A stretch of 64,000 nt of DNA from Oxalicibacterium faecigallinarum. GTDB lineage: Bacteria; Pseudomonadota; Gammaproteobacteria; Burkholderiales; Burkholderiaceae_D. The first letter of the stretch is position 1; every line of letters begins with the position of its first letter. The notes under the pieces were generated by a model. The model was not told the DNA's origin. It did no database searches and saw nothing but the letters and a program-made list of their open reading frames with translations. Both the position numbers and the translations under genes were made by a program. Location of the stretch: positions 1,008,008 to 1,072,007 of the forward strand of contig NZ_BMDI01000001.1 in assembly GCF_014635705.1 (NCBI RefSeq). Direction: 5' to 3'. Below are positions 55,048 to 64,000 of this stretch, piece by piece.

Positions 55048-56058
55048 CTAGCGTGTATTTTCCTGAATTGTCGTATCGCTATTGTAGGAACGCTTGCCGA
55101 ATCCGCCGAACAGACCTTTGAGCTTGCTGGTCACTTGCTGCAATCCCTGCGGCTGCGGCTTGACCTCCGACACGGGCTCGCGCAAAGCCTTCTGCAAGGC
55201 AAACACACTTTGCGGACGCTTCAACGGATCAACCATCAACGCCCAGCGAATCACGTTGATCAGATCAGTGGAATACACCCCCTCCAGTCGATTGAAGTGA
55301 CCATCCATCTTGTCATTCAAACGACGTTGATCTGCCGGCTGCGGCGGCGCACCGACCATGCATGCAAACATCGAAGCGCCAATACTGTATATGTCGGTCC
55401 ACGGTCCCAGATTGCCATTCTTCACATACAGTTCCGGTGCAGCAAAACCCGGTGTGTACATCGGATACAGCTTCGGCATGTCTGCCGTCAGTGTCTGACG
55501 AGCCGCACCGAAATCCAGCAGGATCGGCGTCCCGTCCACGCGCAAGTAAATGTTGGCCGGCTTGAGATCCAGATGCAGCAATTTGTTGGTATGCACCTCG
55601 CGCAAACCGTTCATGACATGACTGAACATCTTGCGGATAAAGCGTTCGGATACCAGCGGCTTGTCGCCCTTTTCGCGACGACGCAGGATGTGATCCTGCA
55701 ACGAGCGTCCCGACTCGTATCCCATGACCATGTAGACGGTTTCATTGGCACGAAAAAAATTCGTGACGCTCACGACATTGGGATGGGCGATACGCGCCAA
55801 TGCCCTGCCTTCTTCAAAAAAGCATTTGAGGCCGATGCGAAAAACAGGAAGATTTTCAGGCGAAATGGCCGGTACCAGTTCGCCCGGCTGACGCAAGGCC
55901 AGAGAACTGGGCAGATACTCCTTGATAGCGACCGCATTGCCATCTTCGTCGTACGCCAGATACACGATACTGAACCCGCCAGAAGCAATCTTCTTTACAA
56001 TGCGATATCCAGCGATTTCCAGTCCATCCGGCAAAGGAGCATTGTTTTGCGCAGCCAT
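55048..56058 (-). CDS. serine/threonine protein kinase
   Basis: A 336-residue Hanks-type kinase. ATP loop IASGGFSIVYLA with Lys in VAIKEYLP, catalytic loop HLDLKPANIYL and the metal-binding DFGAAR. No transmembrane segment is evident, so it is probably cytoplasmic. A kinase-phosphatase pair beside rph and yicC occurs in related Burkholderiales. Substrates unknown. Confidence 0.93.
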   Translation of the reverse strand: MAAQNNAPLPDGLEIAGYRIVKKIASGGFSIVYLAYDEDGNAVAIKEYLPSSLALRQPGELVPAISPENLPVFRIGLKCFFEEGRALARIAHPNVVSVTNFFRANETVYMVMGYESGRSLQDHILRRREKGDKPLVSERFIRKMFSHVMNGLREVHTNKLLHLDLKPANIYLRVDGTPILLDFGAARQTLTADMPKLYPMYTPGFAAPELYVKNGNLGPWTDIYSIGASMFACMVGAPPQPADQRRLNDKMDGHFNRLEGVYSTDLINVIRWALMVDPLKRPQSVFALQKALREPVSEVKPQPQGLQQVTSKLKGLFGGFGKRSYNSDTTIQENTR

Positions 56059-56213
56059 GTCGTTCTAACGTTGTCGGTACTGAGGTTGGCGCGAAGCGCG
56101 GCGTATTGTGATGGGATGACCAATCGGTATGCCGTCAACGCCTGCGCAACGACATACGTTGAAGATTGTGTGGACAAATCGCCGCTTTGTAAAGAAAAAC
56201 AAAGGACATCATT

Positions 56214-57128
56214 TTGACAATCAGCAGTATGACCGGCTATGCCGTCACCACGCACGAAACCAGCAACGGCACCCTGACCATCGAGCTGAAAAGCGTCAAT
56301 TCCCGCTTTCTCGACCTGCAATTCCGCATTAATGACGATCTGCGCGCGCTGGAACCTGCGTTGCGCGAAGCCATCATGGCCCGCATCACCCGAGGCAAAG
56401 TCGAATGCCGAGTCAGTTTTGGTCGCAAAGTTGTGGCATCTGCAACACAAGCGCTAAACACCACCGTTCTCAATTCATTATCAACTCTGCAAGCTGGCGT
56501 ACTCCAAGTCTTCAGCAATGCGCAACCGTTATCGGTCAACGAACTGCTGCGCTGGCCGGGCGTCATTGAAGAATCGGAAATCAGTCAGGACACGTTGCAG
56601 GCTGAAGTTGCCACTGCCATGCAAACTACGATGCAAGCCTTTGTAGAAAGCCGCGCACGCGAAGGCAATGCCCTGCAAACCATGCTGCTGTCGCGCGTGG
56701 ACGACATGGAAGCGATCGTGACGCGTATTACACCGCTGATCCCGCAAGTCGTCGCACAATTTCAGCAAAAAGCGACCGAACGCATGCAGGAGGCGCTTGG
56801 ACTGGCACAGAAATCTGCGGAAGGCGGCACAAGTGTGGTGAGTCGCGACGAAGCACTGGATCGCATACGTCAGGAAGTCACGCTGTACGGTATTCGCATC
56901 GATGTTGCCGAAGAGCTTTCACGTCTGGGCGCACATCTGGCCGAAACGCGCGCCATTCTCAAAAAAGGTGGGCAGGTCGGCAAGCGCCTGGATTTCATGA
57001 TGCAGGAACTCAATCGTGAAGCCAACACGGTTGGCTCCAAGGCGGCAGTCAAGGAGCTGTCGGATGCCTCGATGGCGATGAAACTACTGATCGAACAAAT
57101 GCGCGAACAAGTGCAAAATCTGGAATAA
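56214..57128 (+). CDS. yicC: YicC family endoribonuclease-like protein
   Basis: A 304-residue YicC protein, an RNase-type stress protein in E. coli. A TTG start gives the canonical [10 protein letters not shown], preceded by AAGGACATC. The alternative ATG begins at MTGYA. The C terminus [13 protein letters not shown] matches the family. First gene of the yicC-gmk-rpoZ-spoT run. Confidence 0.92.
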   Translation: MTISSMTGYAVTTHETSNGTLTIELKSVNSRFLDLQFRINDDLRALEPALREAIMARITRGKVECRVSFGRKVVASATQALNTTVLNSLSTLQAGVLQVFSNAQPLSVNELLRWPGVIEESEISQDTLQAEVATAMQTTMQAFVESRAREGNALQTMLLSRVDDMEAIVTRITPLIPQVVAQFQQKATERMQEALGLAQKSAEGGTSVVSRDEALDRIRQEVTLYGIRIDVAEELSRLGAHLAETRAILKKGGQVGKRLDFMMQELNREANTVGSKAAVKELSDASMAMKLLIEQMREQVQNLE

Positions 57129-57177
57129 GCGCTCACCGCTTCAGACGATAAACTTACTCACACCCTTCTCTATCCGT

Positions 57178-57828
57178 ATGCAGACGTTTGACCATACTCC
57201 CTCCTCCGGCAGCCTGTTTCTGGTTGTCGCACCATCCGGCGCCGGCAAATCCAGTCTGGTCAATGCCTTGCTGCAACAGCAACCAGCCATCAAGCTGTCG
57301 ATTTCGTACACGACGCGTCAGCCTCGCCCCGGCGAAGAAAACGGTCGCGAATACTTTTTCACCGATGTGGAAGATTTTTTAACGCGTCGCGATGCAGGTG
57401 AGTTTCTCGAATGGGCCGAAGTTTTTGGCAATTACTACGGTACGTCACGCATCCAGATTGCCGATCAGATGGCTGCCGGCACGGATGTTTTGCTCGAAAT
57501 CGACTGGCAAGGCGCGCAACAGATCAAGAAACAGTTTCCGCATGCCGTCGGCATTTTCATCCTGCCGCCTTCCATCGATGTATTAGAAGAACGTTTGAAG
57601 AAACGCGGGCAGGATGAACCGCATGTGATCACGCGCCGTTTGCTTGCTGCAGGGGGTGAAATCGCCCACGCTTCAGAGTTCGAATATGTTATTATCAATC
57701 AAGAGTTTACAGTCGCATTATCCGAGTTGAGCGCGATCGTAAAAGCCACCCGTTGCCGGTTCGCGCAACAATCAACACGAAACGCTTCGCTGTTTGCCCA
57801 ACTAGGCATTCACGCCAATTTAAGCTGA
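57178..57828 (+). CDS. gmk: guanylate kinase
   Basis: Converts GMP to GDP. The 216-residue sequence has the P-loop [10 protein letters not shown] at about residues 18-27 and the GMP-binding [19 protein letters not shown]. Its stop is 20 bp from rpoZ. Together with rpoZ and spoT it links GTP supply to (p)ppGpp control. Confidence 0.96.
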   Translation: MQTFDHTPSSGSLFLVVAPSGAGKSSLVNALLQQQPAIKLSISYTTRQPRPGEENGREYFFTDVEDFLTRRDAGEFLEWAEVFGNYYGTSRIQIADQMAAGTDVLLEIDWQGAQQIKKQFPHAVGIFILPPSIDVLEERLKKRGQDEPHVITRRLLAAGGEIAHASEFEYVIINQEFTVALSELSAIVKATRCRFAQQSTRNASLFAQLGIHANLS

Positions 57829-57848
57829 CGCATTTTTAGGAGTTCATC

Positions 57849-58052
57849 ATGGCCCGTATCACTATTGAAGATTGCCTGAAGCAAGTACCAAACCGCTTTC
57901 AACTGACGCTCGCTGCGACCTATCGCGCACGTCAGCTGCTGCAAGGACACACCCCAAAAGTCGATGCAAAGGACAAGCCAACCGTTTTGGCCCTGCGCGA
58001 GATCGCTGCTGGTCAAGTCGGCATTGAAATGCTGAAAAAAGTCCCTAGCTGA
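57849..58052 (+). CDS. rpoZ: RNA polymerase omega subunit
   Basis: A 67-residue omega subunit starting [25 protein letters not shown] lies eight bases upstream. It stabilises beta' and forms part of the ppGpp-binding site. Confidence 0.96.
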   Translation: MARITIEDCLKQVPNRFQLTLAATYRARQLLQGHTPKVDAKDKPTVLALREIAAGQVGIEMLKKVPS

Positions 58053-58093
58053 TTGGTAAACCAAACTCCAATCCAAGGCGTTAAGCGATCGGT

Positions 58094-60355
58094 ATGAGCC
58101 TGACACAAACAGATTCGACACTTCCTATCGCACCCAGCAACCGGGCGGCGTCAGATCGCTCGGGTTCGCAAAACGCCACGACCACGCCAGTGGTACCCGG
58201 TGTTGCCTCCGTGACGCACCTGACCAACCGGCTGGCTGAGTATCTGACACCGTCAGAGCTCAAGAAAATCAAGGAAGCCTATCGCTTTTCAGATGAAGCG
58301 CATCTGGGTCAGATGCGCATGTCTGGCGAGCCTTATATTTCGCATCCGATTGCAGTCGCCGAAATCTGCGCCGACTGGAAGCTCGATGCACAGGCAATCA
58401 TGGCCGCCCTGCTGCATGACGTCATGGAAGATCAGGATGTCCGCAAGGATGAACTGATCGAACGCTTTGGCGCGCCGGTTGCCAATATCGTGGATGGCCT
58501 CTCCAAGCTGGAGAAACTGGAATTCCAGAGCCAGGTAGAAGCGCAGGCCGAAAACTTCCGCAAGATGCTGCTGGCCATGGCGCGCGATGTGCGCGTCATC
58601 CTGATCAAGCTGGCCGACCGCCTGCACAATATGCGCACGCTTGGTTCGATGGCTCCCGCCAAGAAACGCCGCATTGCGCGCGAGACGATGGAAGTCTATG
58701 TGCCGATTGCGCATCGCCTCGGCCTCAATAACATCTATCGCGAACTGCAGGATCTGGCGTTCTCGCACTTGTATCCGATGCGCTATCGCGTGCTCGGCAA
58801 GGCGGTCAAAGCTGCGCGTGGTAATCGCCGTGAAGTGGTCAGCAAGATTCTGGAATCGGTCAGTTCGACACTTGAAGCGACCGGCATTCCGGTGCAGGTG
58901 TATGGTCGTGAAAAAACGCTGTATGGCATTTACACCAAGATGGCCAGCAAGCATCTGTCGTTCTCGCAGGTTCTGGATGTCTACGGCTTTCGTATCGTCG
59001 TCGACAGCTTTGCCAATTGCTACGTTGCGCTTGGCACTTTGCATGCCTTGTTCAAACCCATGCCGGGCAAGTTCAAGGACTATATTGCGATTCCCAAGCT
59101 GAACGGCTATCAGTCGCTGCACACCACGCTGATCGGTCCCTACGGAACCCCGGTAGAGTTCCAGATCCGTACACAGGAAATGCATCGTGTCGCCGAATCC
59201 GGCGTAGCCGCTCACTGGCTGTACAAGGAAGACGACGAAAACAATCTGTCGGATCTGCAGCAACGTACGCATGCATGGTTGCAATCTCTGCTCGATATTC
59301 AAAAGCAAACTGGTGACTCGGCGGAGTTTCTGGAGCACGTCAAGGTCGACCTGTTTCCGGATTCGGTTTATGTCTTCACACCAAAGTCAAAGATCATCGC
59401 GTTGCCCCGCGGCGCAACGGCTCTCGACTTTGCCTACACAATTCACACCGACGTTGGTGATCAGACTATTGCGGTCAAGATCAATCTCGAACAGGTTCCG
59501 CTGCGCACCGAATTGCGTAACGGCGATATCGTCGAAATCATCACGGCACCGACGTCACGGCCTAACCCGAACTGGCTCAGCTTTGTGCGCACGGGTAAGG
59601 CACGTTCCGCAATTCGTCATCACTTGCGCACGATCAATCTGACCGAGTCCATCGAACTTGGTCGTCGTCTGCTGGCCCAAGCTTTGACGACCTTGAACTT
59701 GCCGCCCGATGTCGAGCCAGCCTTGGCAGAACGTTTGCTCAATGAGTCCAGTGCCAAGTCGCTGGAAGATCTGTACGCTGACATCGGCGTGGGCAAACGC
59801 ATGGCAGCGCTGGTCGCGCGCCATATCCTGAGTCTGGTCGAACACGATACGCCTGTCATGCATCCTGATGTGGACAGCCATGGCGAACTGGTACCGAAGA
59901 AGATCGATCCGGTCATCATCTACGGCAGCGAAGGCATTTCGGTACAACTCGCTTCGTGCTGTACACCGATCCCCGGTGACGACATCATTGCGCAAATGAA
60001 ACGCGATCAGGGTCTTGTGGTACATGCGCTTGACTGCAACGTCGCCCGTCGTCAGCGCAGCAAGGAACCTGATCGCTGGATTGATGTGGTGTGGGGTGCA
60101 GATATCGAACGCCGCTTCGATTGCCGCATCACCCTGCTTGCGCGTAACGAAAAAGGCATTCTGGCACGCGTCGCGGCAGAGATCGGTGAATCCGATGCCA
60201 ATATCACGCATGTTGGCATGGATGAAGATAAGGACAATCTGATGACCCAACTGCATTTTACGGTGCAGGTAGAAGATCGCGTGCATCTGGCGCGACTGAT
60301 GCGAAACTTACGCGGCATCAGTGGCGTCACCCGACTCCTCAGAGAAAAAGGCTGA
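58094..60355 (+). CDS. spoT: bifunctional (p)ppGpp synthetase/hydrolase
   Basis: A 753-residue RelA/SpoT homologue. The HD hydrolase domain is intact (YISHPIAVAEICADWK; LLHDVMED), followed by the synthetase domain with YGREKTLYGIYTKM and YQSLHTTLIG. The TGS domain starts near residue 420 (DSVYVFTPKSKIIALPRGAT), and an ACT domain closes the C terminus. Both catalytic centres look functional, so it is SpoT-like rather than RelA-like. It ends within a terminator. Confidence 0.95.
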   Translation: MSLTQTDSTLPIAPSNRAASDRSGSQNATTTPVVPGVASVTHLTNRLAEYLTPSELKKIKEAYRFSDEAHLGQMRMSGEPYISHPIAVAEICADWKLDAQAIMAALLHDVMEDQDVRKDELIERFGAPVANIVDGLSKLEKLEFQSQVEAQAENFRKMLLAMARDVRVILIKLADRLHNMRTLGSMAPAKKRRIARETMEVYVPIAHRLGLNNIYRELQDLAFSHLYPMRYRVLGKAVKAARGNRREVVSKILESVSSTLEATGIPVQVYGREKTLYGIYTKMASKHLSFSQVLDVYGFRIVVDSFANCYVALGTLHALFKPMPGKFKDYIAIPKLNGYQSLHTTLIGPYGTPVEFQIRTQEMHRVAESGVAAHWLYKEDDENNLSDLQQRTHAWLQSLLDIQKQTGDSAEFLEHVKVDLFPDSVYVFTPKSKIIALPRGATALDFAYTIHTDVGDQTIAVKINLEQVPLRTELRNGDIVEIITAPTSRPNPNWLSFVRTGKARSAIRHHLRTINLTESIELGRRLLAQALTTLNLPPDVEPALAERLLNESSAKSLEDLYADIGVGKRMAALVARHILSLVEHDTPVMHPDVDSHGELVPKKIDPVIIYGSEGISVQLASCCTPIPGDDIIAQMKRDQGLVVHALDCNVARRQRSKEPDRWIDVVWGADIERRFDCRITLLARNEKGILARVAAEIGESDANITHVGMDEDKDNLMTQLHFTVQVEDRVHLARLMRNLRGISGVTRLLREKG

Positions 60356-60376
60356 TCAACCGATCAGCCTTTTTTC
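60345..60376. terminator. bidirectional terminator between spoT and greB
   Basis: AAAAAGGCTGATC-AAC-GATCAGCCTTTTTT. The spoT stop codon lies inside the stem, and greB converges from the other side. Confidence 0.9.
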
Positions 60377-60393
60377 TTTCCAGTTACATTCTC

Positions 60394-60948
60394 TCAATTC
60401 GGTTCCGGATAACGGACTTCCAGAACAATCAGTTCTTCCAGCCCGCCAGGTGTGCGTAGCATGACGGCGTCCCCCTCACGCGCCTTGGTCAGTGCGCGCG
60501 CCACCGGCGATACCCAGCTAATCTTGCCGTTCAACGGATCGAGCTCATCAATGCCGAGGATGGTCACTGTATGCTCTTCTCCAGACTGCGTTTCATAACG
60601 CACAGTAGCACCAAAAAAAATCTGGTCGCTACCATGATGAATGGAAGGATCGACCACTTCGGCCAGATCAAGGCGCTTGGTCAGAAAACGGATACGACTG
60701 TCAATTTGGCGCAAGCGTCGCTTGCCATAAAGATAGTCACCATTCTCGGAACGATCACCGTTAGATGCCGCCCATGACACGACCTGCACGACTTCCGGCC
60801 GCTCGACATCAATCAGATTGAGCAACTCGGCTTTCATGCGCAAGTGCCCTTCCGGCGTCATGTAATTTTTTGATCCTGGAGGAATGGGTGGTGCGCCGAA
60901 ATTCTCTTCGTCGTCGGCGTCTTGGGGATTGTTGGCAGTCTGATTCAT
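60394..60948 (-). CDS. greB: transcription elongation factor GreB
   Basis: Rescues backtracked RNA polymerase by stimulating transcript cleavage. The 184 residues have the coiled-coil tip with acidic residues (SNGDRSENGDYLYGKRRLR) and the C-terminal domain ending ALTKAREGDAVMLRTPGGLE. A short acidic N-terminal tail precedes the usual start region. Confidence 0.94.
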   Translation of the reverse strand: MNQTANNPQDADDEENFGAPPIPPGSKNYMTPEGHLRMKAELLNLIDVERPEVVQVVSWAASNGDRSENGDYLYGKRRLRQIDSRIRFLTKRLDLAEVVDPSIHHGSDQIFFGATVRYETQSGEEHTVTILGIDELDPLNGKISWVSPVARALTKAREGDAVMLRTPGGLEELIVLEVRYPEPN

Positions 60949-60985
60949 GCGCGTATTGTAGCGCGCATGAATCTTTCAGACTGTC

Positions 60986-62260
60986 TCAGATCCCGCGTGA
61001 AATGCTATTGCTCCAGTCGAAGGCACGCAATTGCAACGCATACAGATCCTCGATGGATAAATCGAGTTTGTTCATCGTTGGCAGCAACATGGCACCGGTT
61101 TGTTCAAGGCGCTCGATGTACTCTACCAGTTTCAGTAAATCACCATAGAACCCTTTGCGATGCAGCAGCGCATCACGCACCTCATCGACGACGGGCACTT
61201 GCACCAGAATCTGCTCCATCGACTGGCCAAGCAAGGTATCCATCAGCGACATCACACCCACCGTGAATGCCTTGTCGGCCATACAACGCTCGCCCGGATG
61301 CAGTTGCTCGGCAATCAGTTCAAGCAATTTGCCACGCGTCGTGGCGAGCTGGAGCAGCGGTGACGAAAAATGCCCGCCCTTGCCATGTTCGGCGTACATC
61401 AGAATCTGCAGCCAGCGCTTCAACTGTCGACGTCCCAGCACGGCAAGCGCTTGTCCCAGCGATTCGATACGCGTAGTCACACCAAGACCCGGAGTATTTG
61501 CCAGACGAAGCAGATTCATCGACAGAGACGCTTCCTTTTTGACGGTTTGCTCGATATCAAAAGTATCGGCGTCACTATCAATCAGGGCCATCAAACTCAA
61601 GATGACGAGTTGGGATGGCGCAAGCTTTTTGCCGGACAACACGACTGGCCGCGCAAAATAATAGCCCTGGAAGTAATCGAAACCGATCTCCAGACAAGCA
61701 TGAAACTGCTCGACCGTCTCCACCTTTTCTGCCAACAGGAGTTTTTTGCGTACCTTGAAATAAGATGCCAGGCTGCTGAGTGCAGTCTTGTCCATACCCG
61801 TGATGTCGATCTTGACGATTTTCACGAAGGGCAGCAAAGGCTGCAAAGCCGCATCCTGGCAAACGACATCATCCAGAGCAAATACAAAACCCTGCTCCGA
61901 TAGCTCTGCGACACGCGCCACCAGAGCGGGTGTAACCTTTACCGTTTCAAGGATTTCCAGAACGACTTTATCGCTCGGCAGAAAATTGACGAAATCGCAG
62001 TCAAGTACCGCCGCGTCAACATTAAAGAAGCCGAGTGATCCGCCGATCACATTGCCGATGCCCAGTTCGGAGGCATGCGCAATCACGGAAGCGGTGGCCG
62101 ACAGATCATCCACGACATCCGCAGGCCCGGTACGGGCGCGTCGGAACAGTAATTCGTAGGCAATCACGTCTTCGTGATGATTCAGGATAGGTTGTCGGGC
62201 AAGGAAGAACTCCTTGACCCGCGGATAATCATCCGGTTGTTCGACGAGATCGGTGATCAT
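60986..62260 (-). CDS. EAL/HDOD-domain signalling protein (YuxH-like)
   Basis: A 424-residue protein. The N-terminal EAL-like domain (about 15-210) has AYELLFR in place of the catalytic EAL and lacks key acids, so it probably does not break down c-di-GMP. The C-terminal HDOD domain (about 220-400) has ASLSMNLLRLANTPGLG. The role is regulatory, partner unknown. About 257 bp without a gene follow its start. Confidence 0.88.
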   Translation of the reverse strand: MITDLVEQPDDYPRVKEFFLARQPILNHHEDVIAYELLFRRARTGPADVVDDLSATASVIAHASELGIGNVIGGSLGFFNVDAAVLDCDFVNFLPSDKVVLEILETVKVTPALVARVAELSEQGFVFALDDVVCQDAALQPLLPFVKIVKIDITGMDKTALSSLASYFKVRKKLLLAEKVETVEQFHACLEIGFDYFQGYYFARPVVLSGKKLAPSQLVILSLMALIDSDADTFDIEQTVKKEASLSMNLLRLANTPGLGVTTRIESLGQALAVLGRRQLKRWLQILMYAEHGKGGHFSSPLLQLATTRGKLLELIAEQLHPGERCMADKAFTVGVMSLMDTLLGQSMEQILVQVPVVDEVRDALLHRKGFYGDLLKLVEYIERLEQTGAMLLPTMNKLDLSIEDLYALQLRAFDWSNSISRGI

Positions 62261-62517
62261 GAGATGAGACTCTTTCTTTACAGTAGCAAAACGCGGCGAT
62301 CAGCCAATCCTGACTTCCTTTTCAACTACATACCGTCAACCTACTCATATCACGGTCCCTACATGAAGGAATTTTTACCTGACTGTCGAGAGCCAGCCAT
62401 CCCATAAACAGGGTATGGATAAACCTTCTTCATTATTCTGCTGGCATTCCTTAAAGGCAAGTGTAAATTTTGGTTAAATTACCAAGATTTGTGCGCTACC
62501 CGACGCAACAAGACAAC

Positions 62518-63441
62518 TTAATGCGTCTTGCGTTTTTGCTTACCGGCCACGCCATCCGCTTTTCCTGTTTCGATCACGAATGTGGCCCCGCTATCCTGCC
62601 CCAGCACCGATACCAGATAAGGCATCACTTCGCGCAGCACCGGCTCCAATGTCCAAGGCGGGTTGTGAATGAACATACCACTGCTATGCAGGCCAAAACC
62701 ATCCGGTGAAGGTGTGGATACCGTCAACGTCACGTTCAGCCAGCCATTGGATGGAATCTTCTTCAGCTTGTCCGGCATCTGGCGTGACTCCATGCGGTTA
62801 AGTGCGGGATACCAGACCGCATAAACGCCACTTGCAAATCGTTGCAGCCCATCCGTTACTGTATCGACTACGCTGCGGTAATCGCTTTTATCCTCATAGG
62901 GTGGATCAATCAGCACAATGCCGCGCCGGGATGGCGGTGGCAGCAAGGCCTTCAATCCCTGAAATCCATTGGCGCGCTCAATCATCACACGTTTACCACG
63001 CGTAGCCGGACGCTTGCCCTGCTCCGCTGCATGTGCTTCCAGCTTGCGGAAATTATCAGCCAGCAGTTTGCTGTCTGCGGGATGCAGCTCAAAAAAACGC
63101 AGGCGATCCTGCTCACGCAGAATATGTTCGGCACAGTACGGCGATCCCGGGTAGTAGCGCATTTTCCCGCTTGGATTGAGCGACTTGATCAGATCCACAT
63201 AATCGGCAACAGCCGACGGCAAATCGGTACGCTCCCACAAGCGGGCAATCCCGGATTCATACTCGGCGTTCTTGCTCGCGTAATTACTGTCCAACGCATA
63301 TACGCCCGCACCCGAATGCGTGTCAATGTACATGTACGCCGTATCTTTTTGATTGAGATAGTTCAGCAACTGGATCTGAACGAGATGCTTGAGCACATCG
63401 GCATGATTACCCGCATGAAAAGCGTGGCGATAACTCAGCAT
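62518..63441 (-). CDS. rlmJ: 23S rRNA (adenine2030-N6)-methyltransferase RlmJ
   Basis: Methylates A2030 of 23S rRNA. The start at 63441 gives MLSYRHAFHAGNHADVLKH, the standard N terminus, and a 307-residue protein. The catalytic loop is IVLIDPPYEDKSDY (DPPY-type). A longer reading frame upstream is not family-like. C-terminal tail basic. Confidence 0.94.
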   Translation of the reverse strand: MLSYRHAFHAGNHADVLKHLVQIQLLNYLNQKDTAYMYIDTHSGAGVYALDSNYASKNAEYESGIARLWERTDLPSAVADYVDLIKSLNPSGKMRYYPGSPYCAEHILREQDRLRFFELHPADSKLLADNFRKLEAHAAEQGKRPATRGKRVMIERANGFQGLKALLPPPSRRGIVLIDPPYEDKSDYRSVVDTVTDGLQRFASGVYAVWYPALNRMESRQMPDKLKKIPSNGWLNVTLTVSTPSPDGFGLHSSGMFIHNPPWTLEPVLREVMPYLVSVLGQDSGATFVIETGKADGVAGKQKRKTH

Positions 63442-63670
63442 AGGAATAGGTCTTTGTGAAGAAAAATAAGAATCCTGCCTTACCGGCAGAAGAATAACCA
63501 GCATTCTATCAAGAGCCTCTGACAAAACAGCGCTCGTCAAGAAAGTTGTACGGATGCGTGATCCAGAAATGCGCACGAAAGGTGATCTTCTTAAAAACAA
63601 GGTGAGTTAGCGCACCGAATGCAACCTTCCCTTCGCGCATGATCAACACAACAATAACAGGAGACACATC

Positions 63671-63997
63671 ATGCTGCCCCGATTACCACTTAGCCTTCTG
63701 ACGATCACCGGTGCGCTGACCATCTTGCCAGCACTGGCGCAGGCCGATGTGGTCAAATGCAGTGCACCGGACGGCTCGTTGACCTATACCGACGGTCGTT
63801 GTTCCGGCGCCTTGATGGTGGGACGCATGCCCAGCAATCGCTCAAGCTTTGCACCACCGCCTGTCCACAGCACGCAGTGGGCAGAAAAGATCGCCCCGCG
63901 CCAAGTGCGCACCGATGTCGAATCGGTCAAATCTGCCTACGATGCCATCAAGATGCGCGAAAACGGAGCAAGAATGGCTGAATTTACAACGGACTAA
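63671..63997 (+). CDS. small secreted DUF4124-like protein
   Basis: A 108-residue protein with AGGAGACACATC before the ATG. A signal peptide covers about residues 1-24 (cleavage expected near ALAQA). The mature part has VVKCSAPDGSLTYTDGRC, a Cys-to-Cys motif like DUF4124 periplasmic proteins. Function unknown. It ends three bases before the window edge. Confidence 0.75.
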   Translation: MLPRLPLSLLTITGALTILPALAQADVVKCSAPDGSLTYTDGRCSGALMVGRMPSNRSSFAPPPVHSTQWAEKIAPRQVRTDVESVKSAYDAIKMRENGARMAEFTTD

Positions 63998-64000
63998 TGT

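Noticed and set aside
54070-56058. Kinase-phosphatase pair as a possible defence or type VI secretion regulator.
   Set aside because: It lies in the conserved chromosomal part next to rph and yicC, with no secretion or defence genes nearby.

Overview
The window reads as the chromosome of a betaproteobacterium of the order Burkholderiales, most likely Oxalobacteraceae (Herminiimonas/Janthinobacterium-like). I infer this from moderate GC, from the gene orders yceD-rpmF-plsX-fabH, rluC/rne, rdgB-hemW and yicC-gmk-rpoZ-spoT, and from the PP2C/Ser-Thr kinase pair next to rph. The genus is inference, not proof.

Left chromosomal part (1-25.5 kb). Fatty-acid and phospholipid genes (fabH, plsX) lie with rpmF and a DUF177 gene. 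Next come maf, an RsmI-family methylase, sppA, a Rieske protein, a Gph-like phosphatase, rluC, and rne behind a long leader. A lumazine synthase follows, preceded by an FMN riboswitch, then rmuC, a truncated haemoglobin and a large FtsX-type permease. After these are small regulators and hypotheticals, a haem oxygenase, a GH15 glucoamylase-like enzyme coupled to a short-chain dehydrogenase, and a PAS-GGDEF gene broken by a one-base change in a T run.

Middle (25,578-51,104): a complete Tn7-like transposon of 25,527 bp. Its ends are 5'-TGT...ACA-3' inverted repeats, the 5-bp target duplication CGTGC sits on both sides, and the right end lies 23-24 bp past the 3' end of a tRNA-Ser(UGA) gene. The transposition module is at the right end: a TnsA-TnsB fusion, a TnsC-type ATPase and a TniQ/TnsD-type protein. 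No Cas genes or CRISPR array are visible. The cargo is largely anti-phage defence. It holds a short Argonaute/TIR-APAZ (SPARTA) pair with two extra genes around it (a predicted PD-(D/E)xK nuclease and a 94-residue protein). It also holds a type II CBASS operon (two-helix SAVED effector, CD-NTase, Cap2, Cap3) followed by a DEDDh exonuclease. Two divergent HAD proteins share a LexA-like box. Further cargo includes a DUF4238 protein, a tyrosine recombinase and several unknown genes. The cargo is visibly more AT-rich than the flanks.

Right chromosomal part (51.1-64 kb). This part holds tRNA-Ser, hemW-rdgB, rph, the PP2C phosphatase and Ser/Thr kinase, then yicC-gmk-rpoZ-spoT, greB, an EAL/HDOD signalling protein, rlmJ and a small secreted protein.

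The strongest candidates for something undescribed are the four-gene Argonaute operon and the CBASS operon, with its exonuclease and its small frame-broken gene. Both are carried by a tRNA-targeting TnsAB element.
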